From Oxytricha trifallax (taxonomy: Eukaryota; Ciliophora; Spirotrichea; Sporadotrichida; Oxytrichidae): 64,000 nt of DNA. Both the position numbers and the translations under genes were made by a program. Location: NCBI GenBank assembly GCA_000711775.1, contig ARYC01017706.1, positions 1 through 64,000 of the forward strand. The letters are read 5' to 3'. The notes beneath the pieces are model-generated. The model saw nothing but the letters and a program-made list of their open reading frames with translations, had not been told where the DNA came from and ran no database searches. This document shows, piece after piece, positions 36,267 through 47,747 of the stretch; the stretch's first letter is position 1, and each line of letters starts with the position of its first letter.

Positions 36267-36724
36267 AATTATCTAAAATTTTGAAAATAATTTATAAGAC
36301 CAGGAAGGACATAGTCAATTTAAAATATAAAAATATCAACCACAGGAATAGCAAACAATAATAACAATAAATAGATAATATTTTCATAGACTTAAAATGA
36401 ACATCATACATAACTTAAAAATAAAGTTTTAGCTGTTAAATTTGAGACTTTCAATGCATTAGAGTGATTTATTCAATACAGGTTTAAATCTTAATTTAAT
36501 AATTTATATTAATCATATATTAGCTGAAGTTAAAGATAGTCATGAAATTATAATTGATGTAGAAATTATTTATTAATTATTTATTCAGGAAGTAAATACT
36601 AATTTACTCATAAAATTACAATACACTTTATATTTCATCATCCATCACCTCATCATTTATTTATATCAGATTAATCTCTTTTTTTTAAATCCTATAATTG
36701 AATATATTTCAGCATGATTCTCTT
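36267..36724. other. Convergent intergenic region
   Basis: Between two converging genes. A short glutamine-rich frame near 36330-36420 could be a last exon of the upstream + gene; otherwise AT-rich with no supported feature. Confidence 0.4.
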
Positions 36725-38703
36725 TCATTGTTGCTAAAAAACATCTCCATTTTCCTATTCAATATTATTTGAGGGGGTATAGTCTAGATTATTAGATTGA
36801 ATATTTGTGCTTGTGAAGTTGGAGTTGAGTTCAATAGCTAGGCCACTGATGTTCTTTCCGCTTTTATTGTGAGATTCGAAGGATTTCATTGGACTACTGT
36901 TGTTACTAGCCATTTCAAAATCTAATACTATTTGTCTGTTTGTTTGATAGTTTAGTGTTAAAATAGATAAATGAGTGAATAATTTTTTGAGTTTTAAAAA
37001 TTCATAGATGTTGATATGTTTTTGTTTTAATAAAAAATTATCGACATATTATATTAGTGTCTTTTCATTTTATCTATGACTACTCTCTCTGGCCATAGAA
37101 GTTTCAAGTATCACAGATTTCCTTAAAATATCAAGTTTGTCATGTTTATATTCAAATTTTAATGAGTGAGCACATATTGCTACTCCTATAACTCCTGTGA
37201 AATAAATAAATAACAAAATATTTGGCCAAGTTAAATTTATTATGATTATTATTAATATATTAATTTTTTTATTTAAAGTGAGAGCAATGAAAATGAAATA
37301 ATCAGTTCTTGTCTTGATAAAAGCTTCAATAATTAGCAGTAAAAACACTGCAAAAGATTGCACTAAATTAAAGATTGAATAAGGCTCTGAGTTGTTATCA
37401 AATTCGAATCCTAATATTTCGGAAATATGAGTGTTCACTCCACTATCTGCAAAACCCCAGATAAATGTCATAAAAAAGACCATCAAGCTAAACTTATTTC
37501 TATAGAGAAACAATATCACCACTAATGTTTGAATTGCAACACATACCATGTTTATAATGGATGCAGATTTATTTCCCATTTTATCTATAACTTACCCAAT
37601 AAAGAAACCTCCCACTATTTCTCCCAGACCTAGGGAGACCATAGAAAACAGAGATTTCATCATTTGCTGATTTTCAGAGTCATTCGGGATAGTAGACACA
37701 ATTATGGGTATCAAAAGACCTGTGTAAATTGAGAGACTTATGCCAGTCCACACTATATAAGGTACAAGTGAGAGCATTTTATTCGAACAGAGCATTCGTA
37801 AAACAGATCTGACGTCTTTCTTAAGCTAGTCCATCTGTGTTAAGGGCTCCTAGGGGTCCTCTTATATTTAGGAAGATTGCTACTCTTCTTAGAAAGGGTT
37901 TTGACTTGGATTGTTCATAGTGTTATAATTTCTATGTGGTGAAGCGGAGGAGTTTTAAGCTTGACCAGAGTTGGTCTATTGTACTTATTATTCATCGTTT
38001 AGGGTGCTATAGGTTGTGATCGGGTCTTTCAGACATAGAAATATGAAACATGATAGCATTGAAAAACACGCCATAGTTAAGTAAACTTACAGAAATATTA
38101 TATTGAAGATGAGTTACCATTTTTAGTTTAGAATACAGTTTGATCATATCCTCTAATTACAAGAGCAGCTAAGAAATTACCAACTATTTATGAAGCCATA
38201 TAATAAGCCCAAAAATAGCTAAAGAAAAAGCCTTTATTTTTCTCTGTTGCACAATCTGCAATATATTTGCCTTGTGCAACCCATTAAATTGCTCCACCAA
38301 GACCATCAAAGATCGAGCTAATTGAAGTTGTTAGATATATGAAGCCATTACTGTATATTAAACTTGGATTACCAGGATTTTGCTTCTGTAAGTATGGAAA
38401 AATAGAGCATAGAATCCAGAGACAATCAAATACAGCTCCTATCGCCATGCAATACTTTACTCCTACCTTATTCATAACACAAGTAGAAGCTAATGAACCT
38501 GCTCCCAGAAAGAAATAAAGCAAACTTAGCGAGAAAAAGCCTAAATGAGAGAATCCATTATTTTCCATAGATTATGATTCTGCATTTTGCACGGAATTTG
38601 CTGAAATTGAAAGTATAAAGAAACCTATTGAACAGTGAGTGGCTCTTCCCAAATTACGGTAGCTGTCGTCATTAGCTATTACAGCAGGAGCGGTTTACTT
38701 CAT
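36725..38703 (-). CDS. UNC-93/MFSD11-like major facilitator transporter
   Basis: The minus frame starts MKQTAPAVIANDDSYRNLGR at 38703. Membrane helices follow in MFS fashion: FFSLSLLYFFLGAGSLAS, YCMAIGAVFDCLWILCS, then GGAI and WVAQGKYIADCATEKNKG near 38280-38240, the UNC-93 family motif between helices 4 and 5. A long polar loop (about 38030-37830) is followed by LSLVPYIVWTGISLSIYTGL, FFIGQVIDKMGNKSA and FIWGFADSGVNTHISEILGF, again matching UNC-93. The C-terminal tail is polar, ending TGA 36725-36727. UNC-93-like proteins are poorly understood membrane proteins, linked to ion channel regulation or trafficking. A small 42-bp in-frame IES is likely at 37231-37272. Confidence 0.75.
37231..37272. 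other. Probable IES, 42 bp, pointer TTTAA (minus sense)
   Basis: TTAAA at 37231-37235 and 37273-37277. The segment is A/T only, a multiple of three and contains no stop, so frame does not force removal. Removal replaces an unlikely Asn/Ile run by a smooth IALTLTWPNILLF helix. Confidence 0.5.
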
Positions 38704-38956
38704 TTTTAATTAAATAGTTGGTTTGCTATTAAATTAATCAAATTATCTATGGCTTATGTTAGTAATTAATTGTGTAAGAGAAATTTATACTGTCATAAAC
38801 AGTAATCAATTTTAATTAATTAAATTCTTAATATAGAAATTAAATTATTCTTGTTTTCATTGTTACTATTTAAATTAGGCATTGCCTATCAGAAATAGTT
38901 TTTAAGAATTTCCATTCAAAAGTAATTATTTAAAATTCTCAGCATTTCAATCAACT

Positions 38957-40570
38957 TCAATAATTCTTAGTGCATATATAAACATAATAGTACTATTCCT
39001 AATCAATTCTTTCCATTAATTCAATACTTGATTTCTTCTATATCCTTACAACTTCAACTTTCCATGTAAATATATTTTTTTCATTATTTTTATATTTAAG
39101 TAAAAGTCTACAATAATTTAAAAGAAAATTGAATTTGTAATTTATGATTAAACCTTCCACTTAAGAGAGGATTCCTTTAAATAGACAAATCTCGTCTCAG
39201 GTCTGGCATAGCTCACACAAATATAGCTGCCTCCAGGGGCCAATATTCTGTGTATATTCTCAATCATTTACTTTGAGTTTTTGGAGTATTATAAGTTTAT
39301 TCAAATATAAATGGCATAATAAGTTGTCAAATTATTGAGTTCCATTTCTATTATTGAAAAAAATAAATGAAAAAAAAACAAAAATTTATTAAACATTTCT
39401 TTTTTGGGATGAGTGTCGGTGATAAAGGAATTCTTTTTATTTTTATATTTTAAATATCCATTTAGTCAATAAATATTTGTTTAACAAAAAATAATGATAA
39501 TCGAATAGAAGTAGAATTTAGATTATTTATCCCATTGAGGCATGTATAATAAAGATATAAATGATGTAGAGAAACTTATAAGAACATAGAAATAAAATCA
39601 CATTATGATATGCATGATTAGAAAAAATTTCGAAATTTTTATGTAATTTAAATAGAAAAAAAGGTCATAAGGTCAAGAAATGACAATAGTTACAATATTT
39701 TTCATGTTAATTAGAGTGTTTTAGGGAAGAAGGTATGGTATTTCGGGATAAGGGTACTTAATGTAAGGATTACAGGTAGATTTGGAGGATTTCCAAACAA
39801 AACATTAGTATATTAAATAATTATTGATTATAAAGTATTAATCTGAGCATGCAACACAATCCAAAGTTCCTTTATCTAATATTACTGTAAAAGAATCAGA
39901 ATCCAACAGGTCCATGGGTTCAGTTATATCCATCTCAACGTCTATGAATAATCGTTATTAAAGCAAATTATAAAAAAACCTAATTTAATCGACATTTTTT
40001 AGACTTACAATCCATGTCGTCTAAATGCGAGTGTCTTTCCTTCATTTCTTCAATGACTATTGTGCTGAAATCTGCATTTGTGATATAATGATATCCCTCT
40101 TGATATATTTTCTCACTCATTTCTACAAAAAATGTTGAACTATCAGAATTAAAAACTTCGTAATCATATATCTTTCATTTATTCTTAAACTTACCAGAGT
40201 TACCACAGCCAATATTGAGTATTTCAGCATCCTTATCATCAAATAATCTAGGCATGATTATGTCTTTGAGTTAAGCGAAGTTCAAATACCAGTCGAACAC
40301 TTATCCCCGCTCATCAAGATATCTATTGTTCCAATAATCTGGCTTTGAGTAGTCGGGATATTCTGTTGGCAGGACTATTTGCCCTGTAAGAGGTTGTATT
40401 GCATATAAAAAATAAAGGAATAATATAGGGGATTTATGTTTTATTATAGTTATAAATAAGTAAAAATGGCTACAATACTAACTTTTTAAACTAAAAATTA
40501 ATCGTTAATGAATAAATTAGACCTACTTAAGTATTTGCTAAAGGTTACTGCTTCTAATTTTATTATCCAT
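38957..40570 (-). CDS. SAM methyltransferase, METTL13/EEF1AKMT4-like
   Basis: The minus frame starts MDNKIRSSNLQQILKQ at 40570. Blocks in order: LPTEYPDYSKPDYWNNRYLD, QVFDWYFNFAQLKDII, then AEILNIGCGNS (motif I, SAM binding), MSEKIYQEGYHYITNADFS (acidic residue after beta-2), VIEEMKERHSHLDDMD, VEMDITEPMDLLDSDSF, VILDKGTLDCVACSD (motif IV/post I), IENIHRILAPGGSYICVSYA (motif post II) and KVEVVRIQKKSSIELMER ending YICTKNY at TGA 38957-38959. The order YW...RY / WY / GCGNS / DKGTLD is that of the family that methylates lysine or the N terminus of elongation factor 1A. One IES of 549 bp (pointer TAATAC) is resolved; an intron follows GCGNS. Confidence 0.75.
39286..39834. other. IES, 549 bp, pointer TAATAC (minus sense)
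   Basis: GTATTA on + at 39286-39291 and 39835-39840. Removal joins VACSDQY to SKNSKQMIENIH, giving continuous homology to the methyltransferase fold. The interior is AT-rich with T/A runs and no convincing gene. Confidence 0.8.
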
Positions 40571-40839
40571 TTGGATTTATCCCAGTATTAATAATCTAAC
40601 TATTTGGCATATTCTATGACTCAAACCCCAAAAACAATTGTTTAAACGTTTTCATTTGAATTGAATTTTTTAGAATTAGAATCATAAATTAAATGTTTGA
40701 GGAAAAATACAAGTTTTAGAGATCTTTTATTAAAAAGAGTAATAGATTAAGTGTTTTTAATATTATATATAGATGCTATAATGACATATATTTTGAATTT
40801 TAGATCATTAAGTTTTGTTTAATTATCACAAAGTTTTCA

Positions 40840-41280
40840 TCAAAAATATAGAATTATAGCGCTTATTTAAATACTGAGGGAATTTTGGGGTTTTAACTGT
40901 CTTAGTTAGTTTTGCTGCTAATTATTTTAAACAAAATTAGGCTAATTATACATTTAAGTAGCATTATTGGGGATATTACCGAAGTTTAATTATTACAATT
41001 GTTATTGCTACTATTAGCTCATTTAATTCTTCTATGGAATCGGCTGTGAATATATAATTATAAATATACGGATCATATTGACATTTCTATAGTTGTAAAT
41101 TATTACAATTTTTTATGTTTTTATTTTTTTAAATATTGCATGTTAGGAATCTAATTTTACTAATAAACGGGTATCTATTGCTACTGGTTGAATTATTGTT
41201 ATTATTATTGTTGCTGCGAAAAAGCAAGAGGTTGTTATTGCTAAATGAATTATTGCTATTACTGAGATTAGGGTTTCATG
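40840..41280 (-). CDS. Poly-glutamine protein
   Basis: The minus frame starts MKPQSQQQQQFIQQQQPLAF at 41280. It runs through further Q blocks, is broken near 41150-41060 by an AT-rich gap, and resumes QPIPQKNQMSQQQ then FGNIPNNATQMYNQPNF, ending before TGA 40840-40842. Glutamine is coded by a mixture of CAA, CAG, TAA and TAG, so the run is not a simple triplet expansion. No folded domain. Could be the low-complexity end of a larger gene. Confidence 0.45.
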
Positions 41281-41912
41281 TTTAAGATTATAATATTAAT
41301 TAAAAATAATAACATATTGATAAAATAGATTTATTTGCTTTTGAAATTATTAAAGTTGAAATCACTAGAAAATAAAATATAGACTTTTGATTGACAGTGA
41401 AGTAGAATATTTATTTTTTAATTTTTATGTAAATTTCTAAAGATTATTATCATATAAAAGGGCTCACTTCTCCCTTATTTCAATAATAATTTTTTAATAA
41501 AATTATCATAAATGCTGAAAGGTTTTAAAACTATATCCCACAGAAGAATCCAGCAAAATGATTTTTAAAAAAATAAATTCACTATTACTGATTAACATAA
41601 AATTAAAAATAAAAAGGGTAGGTAAGGGGCTACTTTATCATAACTATGAATGAGTAAGCAAGAGAAAGTGGTATGAGCTCTGATAAGACGCGAGTTTCTT
41701 CAAATATATATTTGCTATAGTTTATTATTTATACTGTTGAAACAGTCCTCTTGTACCAAAGATCGCCTCCTAGGTTTTCATAGAGTACAAGAGAACCTTT
41801 CCTAATTTATTTCTTATATTGCCTTATGAATAGCAGCTCCAAGAACTCACAGTATCACCAGCAACTCAATCCCACTCCTTCACCACTCACTCGAATATAT
41901 TTGTCAACATGC
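41281..41912. other. Intergenic region with 9-bp hairpin
   Basis: AT-rich up to about 41640, then GC-richer. CTCTTGTAC (41748-41756) pairs with GTACAAGAG (41785-41793) across a 28-base loop. A + frame from 41646 (MNEQARESGMSSDK) is open into the centrin gene but probably spurious. The centrin 3' untranslated region should lie here. Confidence 0.4.
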
Positions 41913-42544
41913 TCAGAACAAGTAAATATTATATAACAAATTATTTTAGAACAAGTTGGTCTTTTTCATGATTCTCATGAATTCTTCCTCTGAGATTTCT
42001 CCATCTCCGTCTCTGTCTGCCTCGTCAACCATTTCTTGGATCTCCTCGTCAGTCATGTTCTCACCGAGTTCCTTGGCGACTCTCTTCAAGTTTTTGAATG
42101 AAATTCTTCCAGTTTCATCGTCATCGAATAGTCTGAAAGCCTTCAACATTTCTTCTCTTGGGTCTCTCTCAGCCATTTTCACGGTCATCATATCTAGGAA
42201 CTCAGATATAAAGTTATTGAAACATTATAGTGGAATATCAGCTGTCACAATTCATTATAAAAATACCATTCAAGAGCCACAAACTAAATGTTAGTATAAA
42301 ACTCAGTGAAGTCAATAACGCCAGAGCCATCCTTGTCTACATCGGAAATCATCTTTCTAATTTCCTCCTTCTTTGGCTCGAAACCGAGAGCGCGCATGGC
42401 GACTTTTAATTCCTTGGCGTCAATGGTGCCTGAACCGTTGGTGTCGAAGAGATCAAAGGCTTCCTTGATTTCTTGCTTTTGCTCCTCAGTGAGCTCAGTT
42501 CTTCTCTTTGGCTTTGCGATTTGTGTTTTCTTGTAAGTTGCCAT
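41913..42544 (-). CDS. Centrin (EF-hand protein)
   Basis: Starts [18 protein letters not shown] at 42544. After removal of two IESs (42199-42299 and 41915-41947) the frame is 165 residues, the normal centrin size, and ends KKTNLF then TGA 41913-41915. Four EF hands: [12 protein letters not shown] and [12 protein letters not shown] are canonical; [12 protein letters not shown] lacks the final acidic residue and is probably weak; [12 protein letters not shown] is canonical. [25 protein letters not shown] and [11 protein letters not shown] are centrin signatures that separate it from calmodulin. Centrins act in basal bodies and contractile fibres. Coding composition is GC-richer than neighbours and Gln uses CAA/CAG, not TAA/TAG, consistent with a highly expressed gene. 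A TTG further upstream is not needed as start. Confidence 0.95.
41915..41947. other. IES, 33 bp, pointer ACTTGTTCT, at the stop codon
   Basis: AGAACAAGT on + at 41915-41923 and 41948-41956. In gene sense the pointer ends inside the stop codon: before removal the frame reads ...NLF then TAA (Gln) and ten further residues; after removal it reads NLF then TGA, the conserved centrin end. Confidence 0.85.
42199..42299. other. IES, 101 bp, pointer CTGAGTT (minus sense)
   Basis: AACTCAG on + at 42199-42205 and 42300-42306. Removal joins GVIDFTEF to LDMMTVKM, exactly as in other centrins. The ends are not GT...AG. Confidence 0.9.
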
Positions 42545-42860
42545 ATTAAACAACTGAAATTGAATATAATTAATTAGACTTAACTCAATAATTTATGATA
42601 ATATATTAATGATTATTTTATAATATTGTTGCGGGATTGCTGTTGATTCAAATTTGAATTTATTATTATTTAAATTATGAACCATCACCCTTTTATAATT
42701 TCATTTCTCATTCTCTTAACTACACTATGTATTTTCATATACTATTTAAAATAATTAAATAATACAAATAAAGATTGAAGAAATTATATTAAAATAATAT
42801 TATATAATTATTTTAGATATATTACATAAACTATAATAATTTATAAATTTTAATCTATAA
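42545..42860. other. Divergent upstream region, AT-rich
   Basis: Between the centrin start (-) and the start at 42861 (+). Presumed 5' flanks of both genes; no motif recognised. Confidence 0.5.
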
Positions 42861-45800
42861 ATGTCAGAGTAGACAACCTAATAAAGCCTTATAGAGGAAT
42901 AACAATAGTCTTCTAACTCTTCACAACAATCTCTCCCTTAACTACATTTAAACTTAAAACCCTTAAAATATGGAATTAATGACGACGATGATATGGATTC
43001 CTAGTAAACCAATAGCAACATAAACAGCATGGTAATGCAATAATAATAAAAAATATAAGACAACGATATGGAGATTCATATTGAAAATATGGATGTGCAG
43101 GAGATGTAGTAACAATTTAACGAATTAAACATTGTTACAACTGAGGGGAATGACAATGACTTGAATTATTCGTTTGTATCGGATGTGCAGCCCTCATTCC
43201 TCAAGACAAAAGAAAGAATGAAAACTATACTGGACTTACTCAAATTAAGTAAGGATTTTACACTGTTGAATGTTATTCAACTTAAGCTGTTATTTTTACT
43301 TACAATTTCATGATTAAAACTAAATCTTTTTAGGAGGAGATAAATATGAGGAGTTTGAGACTTAGAATAGTGACCCTCAGAGAGCTTAATTAGTTCAATA
43401 ATTTGAATAAGTCCAAAAGAATATTAATCTAATTAAAATCAAGGGTAATTATTTTAACTAATTTACTATTCTAATATATTATGGATTTTTTAATAATAAT
43501 ATAGAGGGAATGTATGCACCATATGATGACGAAGATTAAATATTCGAGTTAAGTGAAGAGATAAGAAAAGATGAATAAGAAAAGATATCAACATAGTGTA
43601 AAATATGTCAAAAACCTGATAAAAAGCTTAAGAACTGGTATAATTTTAATTTTTTATTAATGTTTATAGTCAATTCTGTGGATCATTGAATTGTCCATAA
43701 TGCGTGAATAAATCAAGACCATATCCTATGAAAAATCCATCAAAAGAGCGAAGAGGCTTAATTTGCATTGTTTGTAATAAAAAGTTCCTTTATAGAGATG
43801 TAAGTATTTAACCCCAAAACCCCTTCAGTTATTTTGCTAGTTTTTATTTCTAAGCGGGTAATCTATATTTTTAATTTTAAGGTATAAATAAAATTAGTTT
43901 TTAATCATTATTTCTGATGAATTTTACTTCATTTTTAAACAAATATTATTGATTTTTTAAAGGAAATTTATAATTTTATTAATGATAAATTAAAATTTAA
44001 AGGAAAATGAGTAAATCAATACATTTTAAATAAGTTTAAGATCGTATGAATATTCATACAATATATCACAATTTTCATTTATTTGTAATATTTATAGAAG
44101 ATTATTCATTAAATTTCGCACATCTTGCAAATCTAAGCAATATTTTTATTTTATAAATTTTTGTAAATTTAAAAATAAATAAATTACAATAAATTTTAGA
44201 AACACTTCCATAATTATTATTGGTTTCTGATAATTAAGTAATGCACAAAAGCTTAAATATATATTTATCTTCCCTCTAATACTGATGAATTGTGAAAAAT
44301 TCAAGCTTAATTAGACTAAAACTTATAGAACCACAATTTTAGTCATTCAATTCATATATTTGTATATTTAAAATACATGAGTAAAAATAAAATAGAAAAT
44401 TTATATTATATTTTTTATATTTTATACTGGATAACCTTAATATATTTTTAAAATAACTTTATCATCAATTCTATAAATCCATATTTTGTAATTGAAATTA
44501 CAAAATTTAATTCATATATAAAATCTAAAAAAATAATAATTTATTTATTTTAGACACTCCCATTTAATAAATAACTTAAAATAATTTGCTTTTATATTTC
44601 TGGTTTATTGTTAAACTTATTTTTCTTTATTTTTTATATCTCTTTTAACAGTACATAAAAATTCTTTCTTAATCTGCATACTAATTTATTCTCAAATTTT
44701 AGGCAATGCATGAATTCGCAGTACAATTAGACATGAGGGAAGGTGTGAATCAAAACTAACAAGAAGAGCTTTACAAAGAAGAGGATGTATATAACGAACT
44801 TATGGCCATCTTAACTGAGCTTCGACAGACAAAAAATAACAAAGTACTAGACTATAAAATGATGCATGACGATACTCACGAGGAAGAAAACACGATATAT
44901 TAGGAGATTGAGACTTTGAAAAATATCAAGGATTAGTTGGTTGTAAAATAGCAGAGTTTAGTGTAGGGGTTGGAAGATAAGAAAAATAAGTAGGAGCAGT
45001 TTTATGATGATATCAGGAAAATGTAAGTGTGAATACTTATAGATTAAGATTGGATCAATAATTTCATTATTTCACAAACATTAAAATGATATATAACGTT
45101 CATGTATAGAGAGAAATAAATTATAAAGCTGACTGAGTAATTAAGATGTCTGGTTGATGAAGTCGATTACTGTTAAAAGATGCATGAAGAAAATAGATTT
45201 TAAGCGAGAAGACCTAGTGTAAGAAAATCATATTATGCTTAATTTTGATTTTATAGACTAAATCTGATCGATAAGAATAGTAAGAATTATAAAATCAGAT
45301 GGGAATCAACAACATTCACAACAACATCCAAGACTCTGATTCAGATAACGATGAAACTTAATAATAATTAATTCAATAAGAAGAAAATAGTGTTAGCACA
45401 CCTGGTGCCACAACTCCAAACAAACAATCATTAATAAGTGATAATTCAGACACTCAAACGTAGTAGTAATTCCATCAATAATACATTCAAAGTGACTATA
45501 AAATTGGAGTGAAAGATTCCGAGGTCAGGACTGCGACTGTGAGAGGCTCAGAAATTTACGATAACAAATAATCTGTGTACTCAAAGCAAAAATCATAATC
45601 TAACTATAGTAAAGCTTCAAGATCTAATAATAATGGCAGCTCAAAGAATTTACCAATTTAAAATCATCCTGTTTTGGACTTAATTGATAAGAAAAATTAA
45701 GCAAGTAAATCTCCGTTAAGTGGTTTAAAGACTGGATAGGATAAAAACAGAGGAGGTTCGAAGGCATCGTAGTCAAGTTTTAATAATAAAAATAATGCAT

Positions 45801-45973
45801 ATTATCAGCAGTATTGTTAGTATAGAGCCCAAAGCAAATATTATTTAATTTTTCCATATAAAGTACAATTTTATTTTAGAGAACAAATACATATTTCTTC
45901 TAGTAGTTAAAATTAAATTATATTTTATACTATTAATCAATTTAATATGTTTCTTTTATAAAATAAATTTTGA
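42861..45973 (+). CDS. Cys-rich zinc-binding-like and coiled-coil protein
   Basis: Starts MSEQTTQQSLIEEQQQ at 42861. An acidic Q-rich N terminus is followed by FLKTKERMKTILDLLKLSK, then CKICQKPDKKLKNW, FCGSLNCPQCVNKSRPYP and RGLICIVCNKKFLYRD (43590-43800): four CxxC-type pairs in about 60 residues, fitting a FYVE- or RING-like two-zinc fold. After a long gap (43802-44702, GTAAGT...TTTTAG) come FAVQLDMREGVNQNQQ and a coiled coil, then a long Ser/Asn/Gln-rich tail ending near TGA 45971-45973. The gap is about 900 bp, far larger than other introns here, so it probably contains an IES. It also holds one C4A4C4 tract. Role unknown; membrane or scaffold recruitment is possible. Confidence 0.6.
43812..43823 (+). 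repeat. Interstitial telomere-like C4A4C4 in an intron
   Basis: CCCCAAAACCCC preceded by TAA, ten bases after the GTAAGT donor-like sequence of the Cys-rich gene. It is not coding here, unlike the other two copies. Confidence 0.8.
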
Positions 45974-46084
45974 ATTTTGTATAAGCATCATTTTACTCAA
46001 TAATATTTTTAGGATTTAAATTTATAAAAGATTATAATATTTTTATTTGAGATTAAATAATAATAACATGACCAATATGATGGA

Positions 46085-46576
46085 ATGTAAACTGAGGAAG
46101 GTACTATGTACTAAAAGAGAGGAGGAAATAATATGACCTCATAGATTAAAGATGATGAAAATTTTGACAGAGATCATGTGATTTTAATGATAGAATTAAG
46201 CATTTATAATCTCCCTAACTTAATATATGTTTTTTTGATTGGAGGTTTCTCAAAGAAAGTAGCATTGACTCAAAAGAAATCTCAAATCCTAATCGATGAT
46301 GAAATTGAAAAAATGACTCGTTTAAGCTAGAATCTTGGTGAAAAGCAAACTAGAGAGAAAAAGAGCATAAGAAAAAATCAATCAAATTCCTTGAATGAAG
46401 TGAGTGGGCAACATAAACCAAGTGGGAATAGTACAACAGACGATCCTAGGTAATATGGGGGTGTTCCAGGTGTTAAAACAAGCATGAGTAATGGAAAGAT
46501 GAAAGGCAAGAAATATCAAAGTGCCACTAAGGAGGGGGCATGTCAAAGTTGCGAACAAACTTGCTATATATTTTGA
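46085..46576 (+). CDS. Small basic hypothetical protein
   Basis: ATG 46085 (MQTEEGTMYQKRGGNN) to TGA 46574-46576, 163 residues if uninterrupted. The middle (LSIYNLPNLIYVFLIGG) looks unlike the polar ends and may be an intron or IES. The C-terminal half is Lys/Ser/Gly-rich (KKVALTQKKSQILIDDEIEK, REKKSIRKNQS) and ends with two Cys pairs (CQSCEQTC). Not recognised. Confidence 0.5.
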
Positions 46577-46772
46577 ATTGAGAGTTCATATCCAAAGTCA
46601 TTACAAATCAAATATATATAAAAGATGAATTATCTATAAATAACTCTAGGCTCAAATTTAATAAACTATGATATTCTAGCATTTATAAATGCATGTTTGA
46701 CAGTGATATACGAATTTGAAATTAATATTCTTATACTTTAATTTTAAGTGTTTTTAGAGAGAATTATTAAAA

Positions 46773-47747
46773 ATGGATCTAGATGACTTGCTTGAAGAAT
46801 TCAAGGATGACCGCAAATCTCAGTAGCACATCCAAGCCTCAGCTGGAAATTCATGGGATACTGGTGCAGTTACTAAATCAAAAAATGGTGGAGTTGGGTC
46901 TCTGGCCACGGGAGTGAAAGTAGGAGGTGCACAGGTTAAAAGTTCTTGGGATAATGATGCATTTGATAATGAATTTGATAATAGCGATACGTTTTAAAAT
47001 AACAATCACTTTGGTGGATAGGCTGTTTCAGCTTCAAACTATGGTGGATTTGGAGCTTAAAATGTAAGTATTAATTAATCGAATTTAAGAATATAATAAA
47101 TCTTTCGAATTTCATCTGAATAAAACAATTTTAACAATCATTTATAGGGAAACTTGGCTGGTGGTATGTAGAAAGCCTCAGTTTTAGATGATGACCTAGA
47201 TGACTTAATAAATGACATAGATTACTCAGGGGGTTCTGGAGGAACTAAATCAGGAAAGCTTAAGCAACAATAATCTTCTGGTTTCACCTATGAAATCCCA
47301 CAGAATAAAATCAGTGTATAAAACGTGGCTTTAGGCGGAAAATGCTACCCATTGTACTTGGGTGGCTCATAACTGCTCGACGGTTAAACTTAGAACTCTC
47401 TCAATCCTCGAAGTTGCAATAAACTTAGATGTTATAATTGCGATAAAGTTGTGCATCGATACACTAATAGCAAATGGAAATCTACTGTTGATTATTTATT
47501 CGTGAGAAATCACAACACTAATACAAAGGAGCTAGTAAAGGTAAGTTTTGAAAATAAGTATATTATGTGAGGATATCATTTATAATTTGCTTTTACTGAT
47601 TATTAAATTCAATTTTAGGGACTTGAATAAGCACAAGGTTATGCAGCTTATGCTTGTCAATGTAAATGGAAATCTATTATGGAGATTAGCAATTTAATTC
47701 CCAATATACCTCTAGTCATAATTTTTAAATTGTAAAGTTGGAAATGA
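46773..47747 (+). CDS. CFAP418 (C8orf37) homologue
   Basis: Starts MDLDDLLEEFKDDRK at 46773. Two GT...AG introns (47064-47147, 84 nt; 47541-47618, 78 nt) leave exactly 271 codons (270 residues), ending before TGA 47745-47747. The N terminus has the short acidic DLDDLLEEF motif seen in CFAP418 proteins, and a second copy (LDDDLDDLINDIDY). The C-terminal domain reads GGKCYPLYLGGS, CNKLRCYNCDKVV, DYLFVRNHN and GYAAYACQCKWKSI, matching the conserved Cys-rich C8orf37 domain. CFAP418 is a basal-body/cilium protein mutated in human retinal ciliopathy. No IES appears to interrupt this gene. Confidence 0.85.

Noticed and set aside
41646-41923. + strand ORF MNEQARESGMSS
   Set aside because: It overlaps the centrin 3' end and its IES and has an implausible hydrophobic middle; no independent support.
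41921-41956. Ten-residue C-terminal extension of centrin through an in-frame TAA
   Set aside because: A 9-bp direct repeat defines a 33-bp IES; removing it places TGA right after the conserved end.
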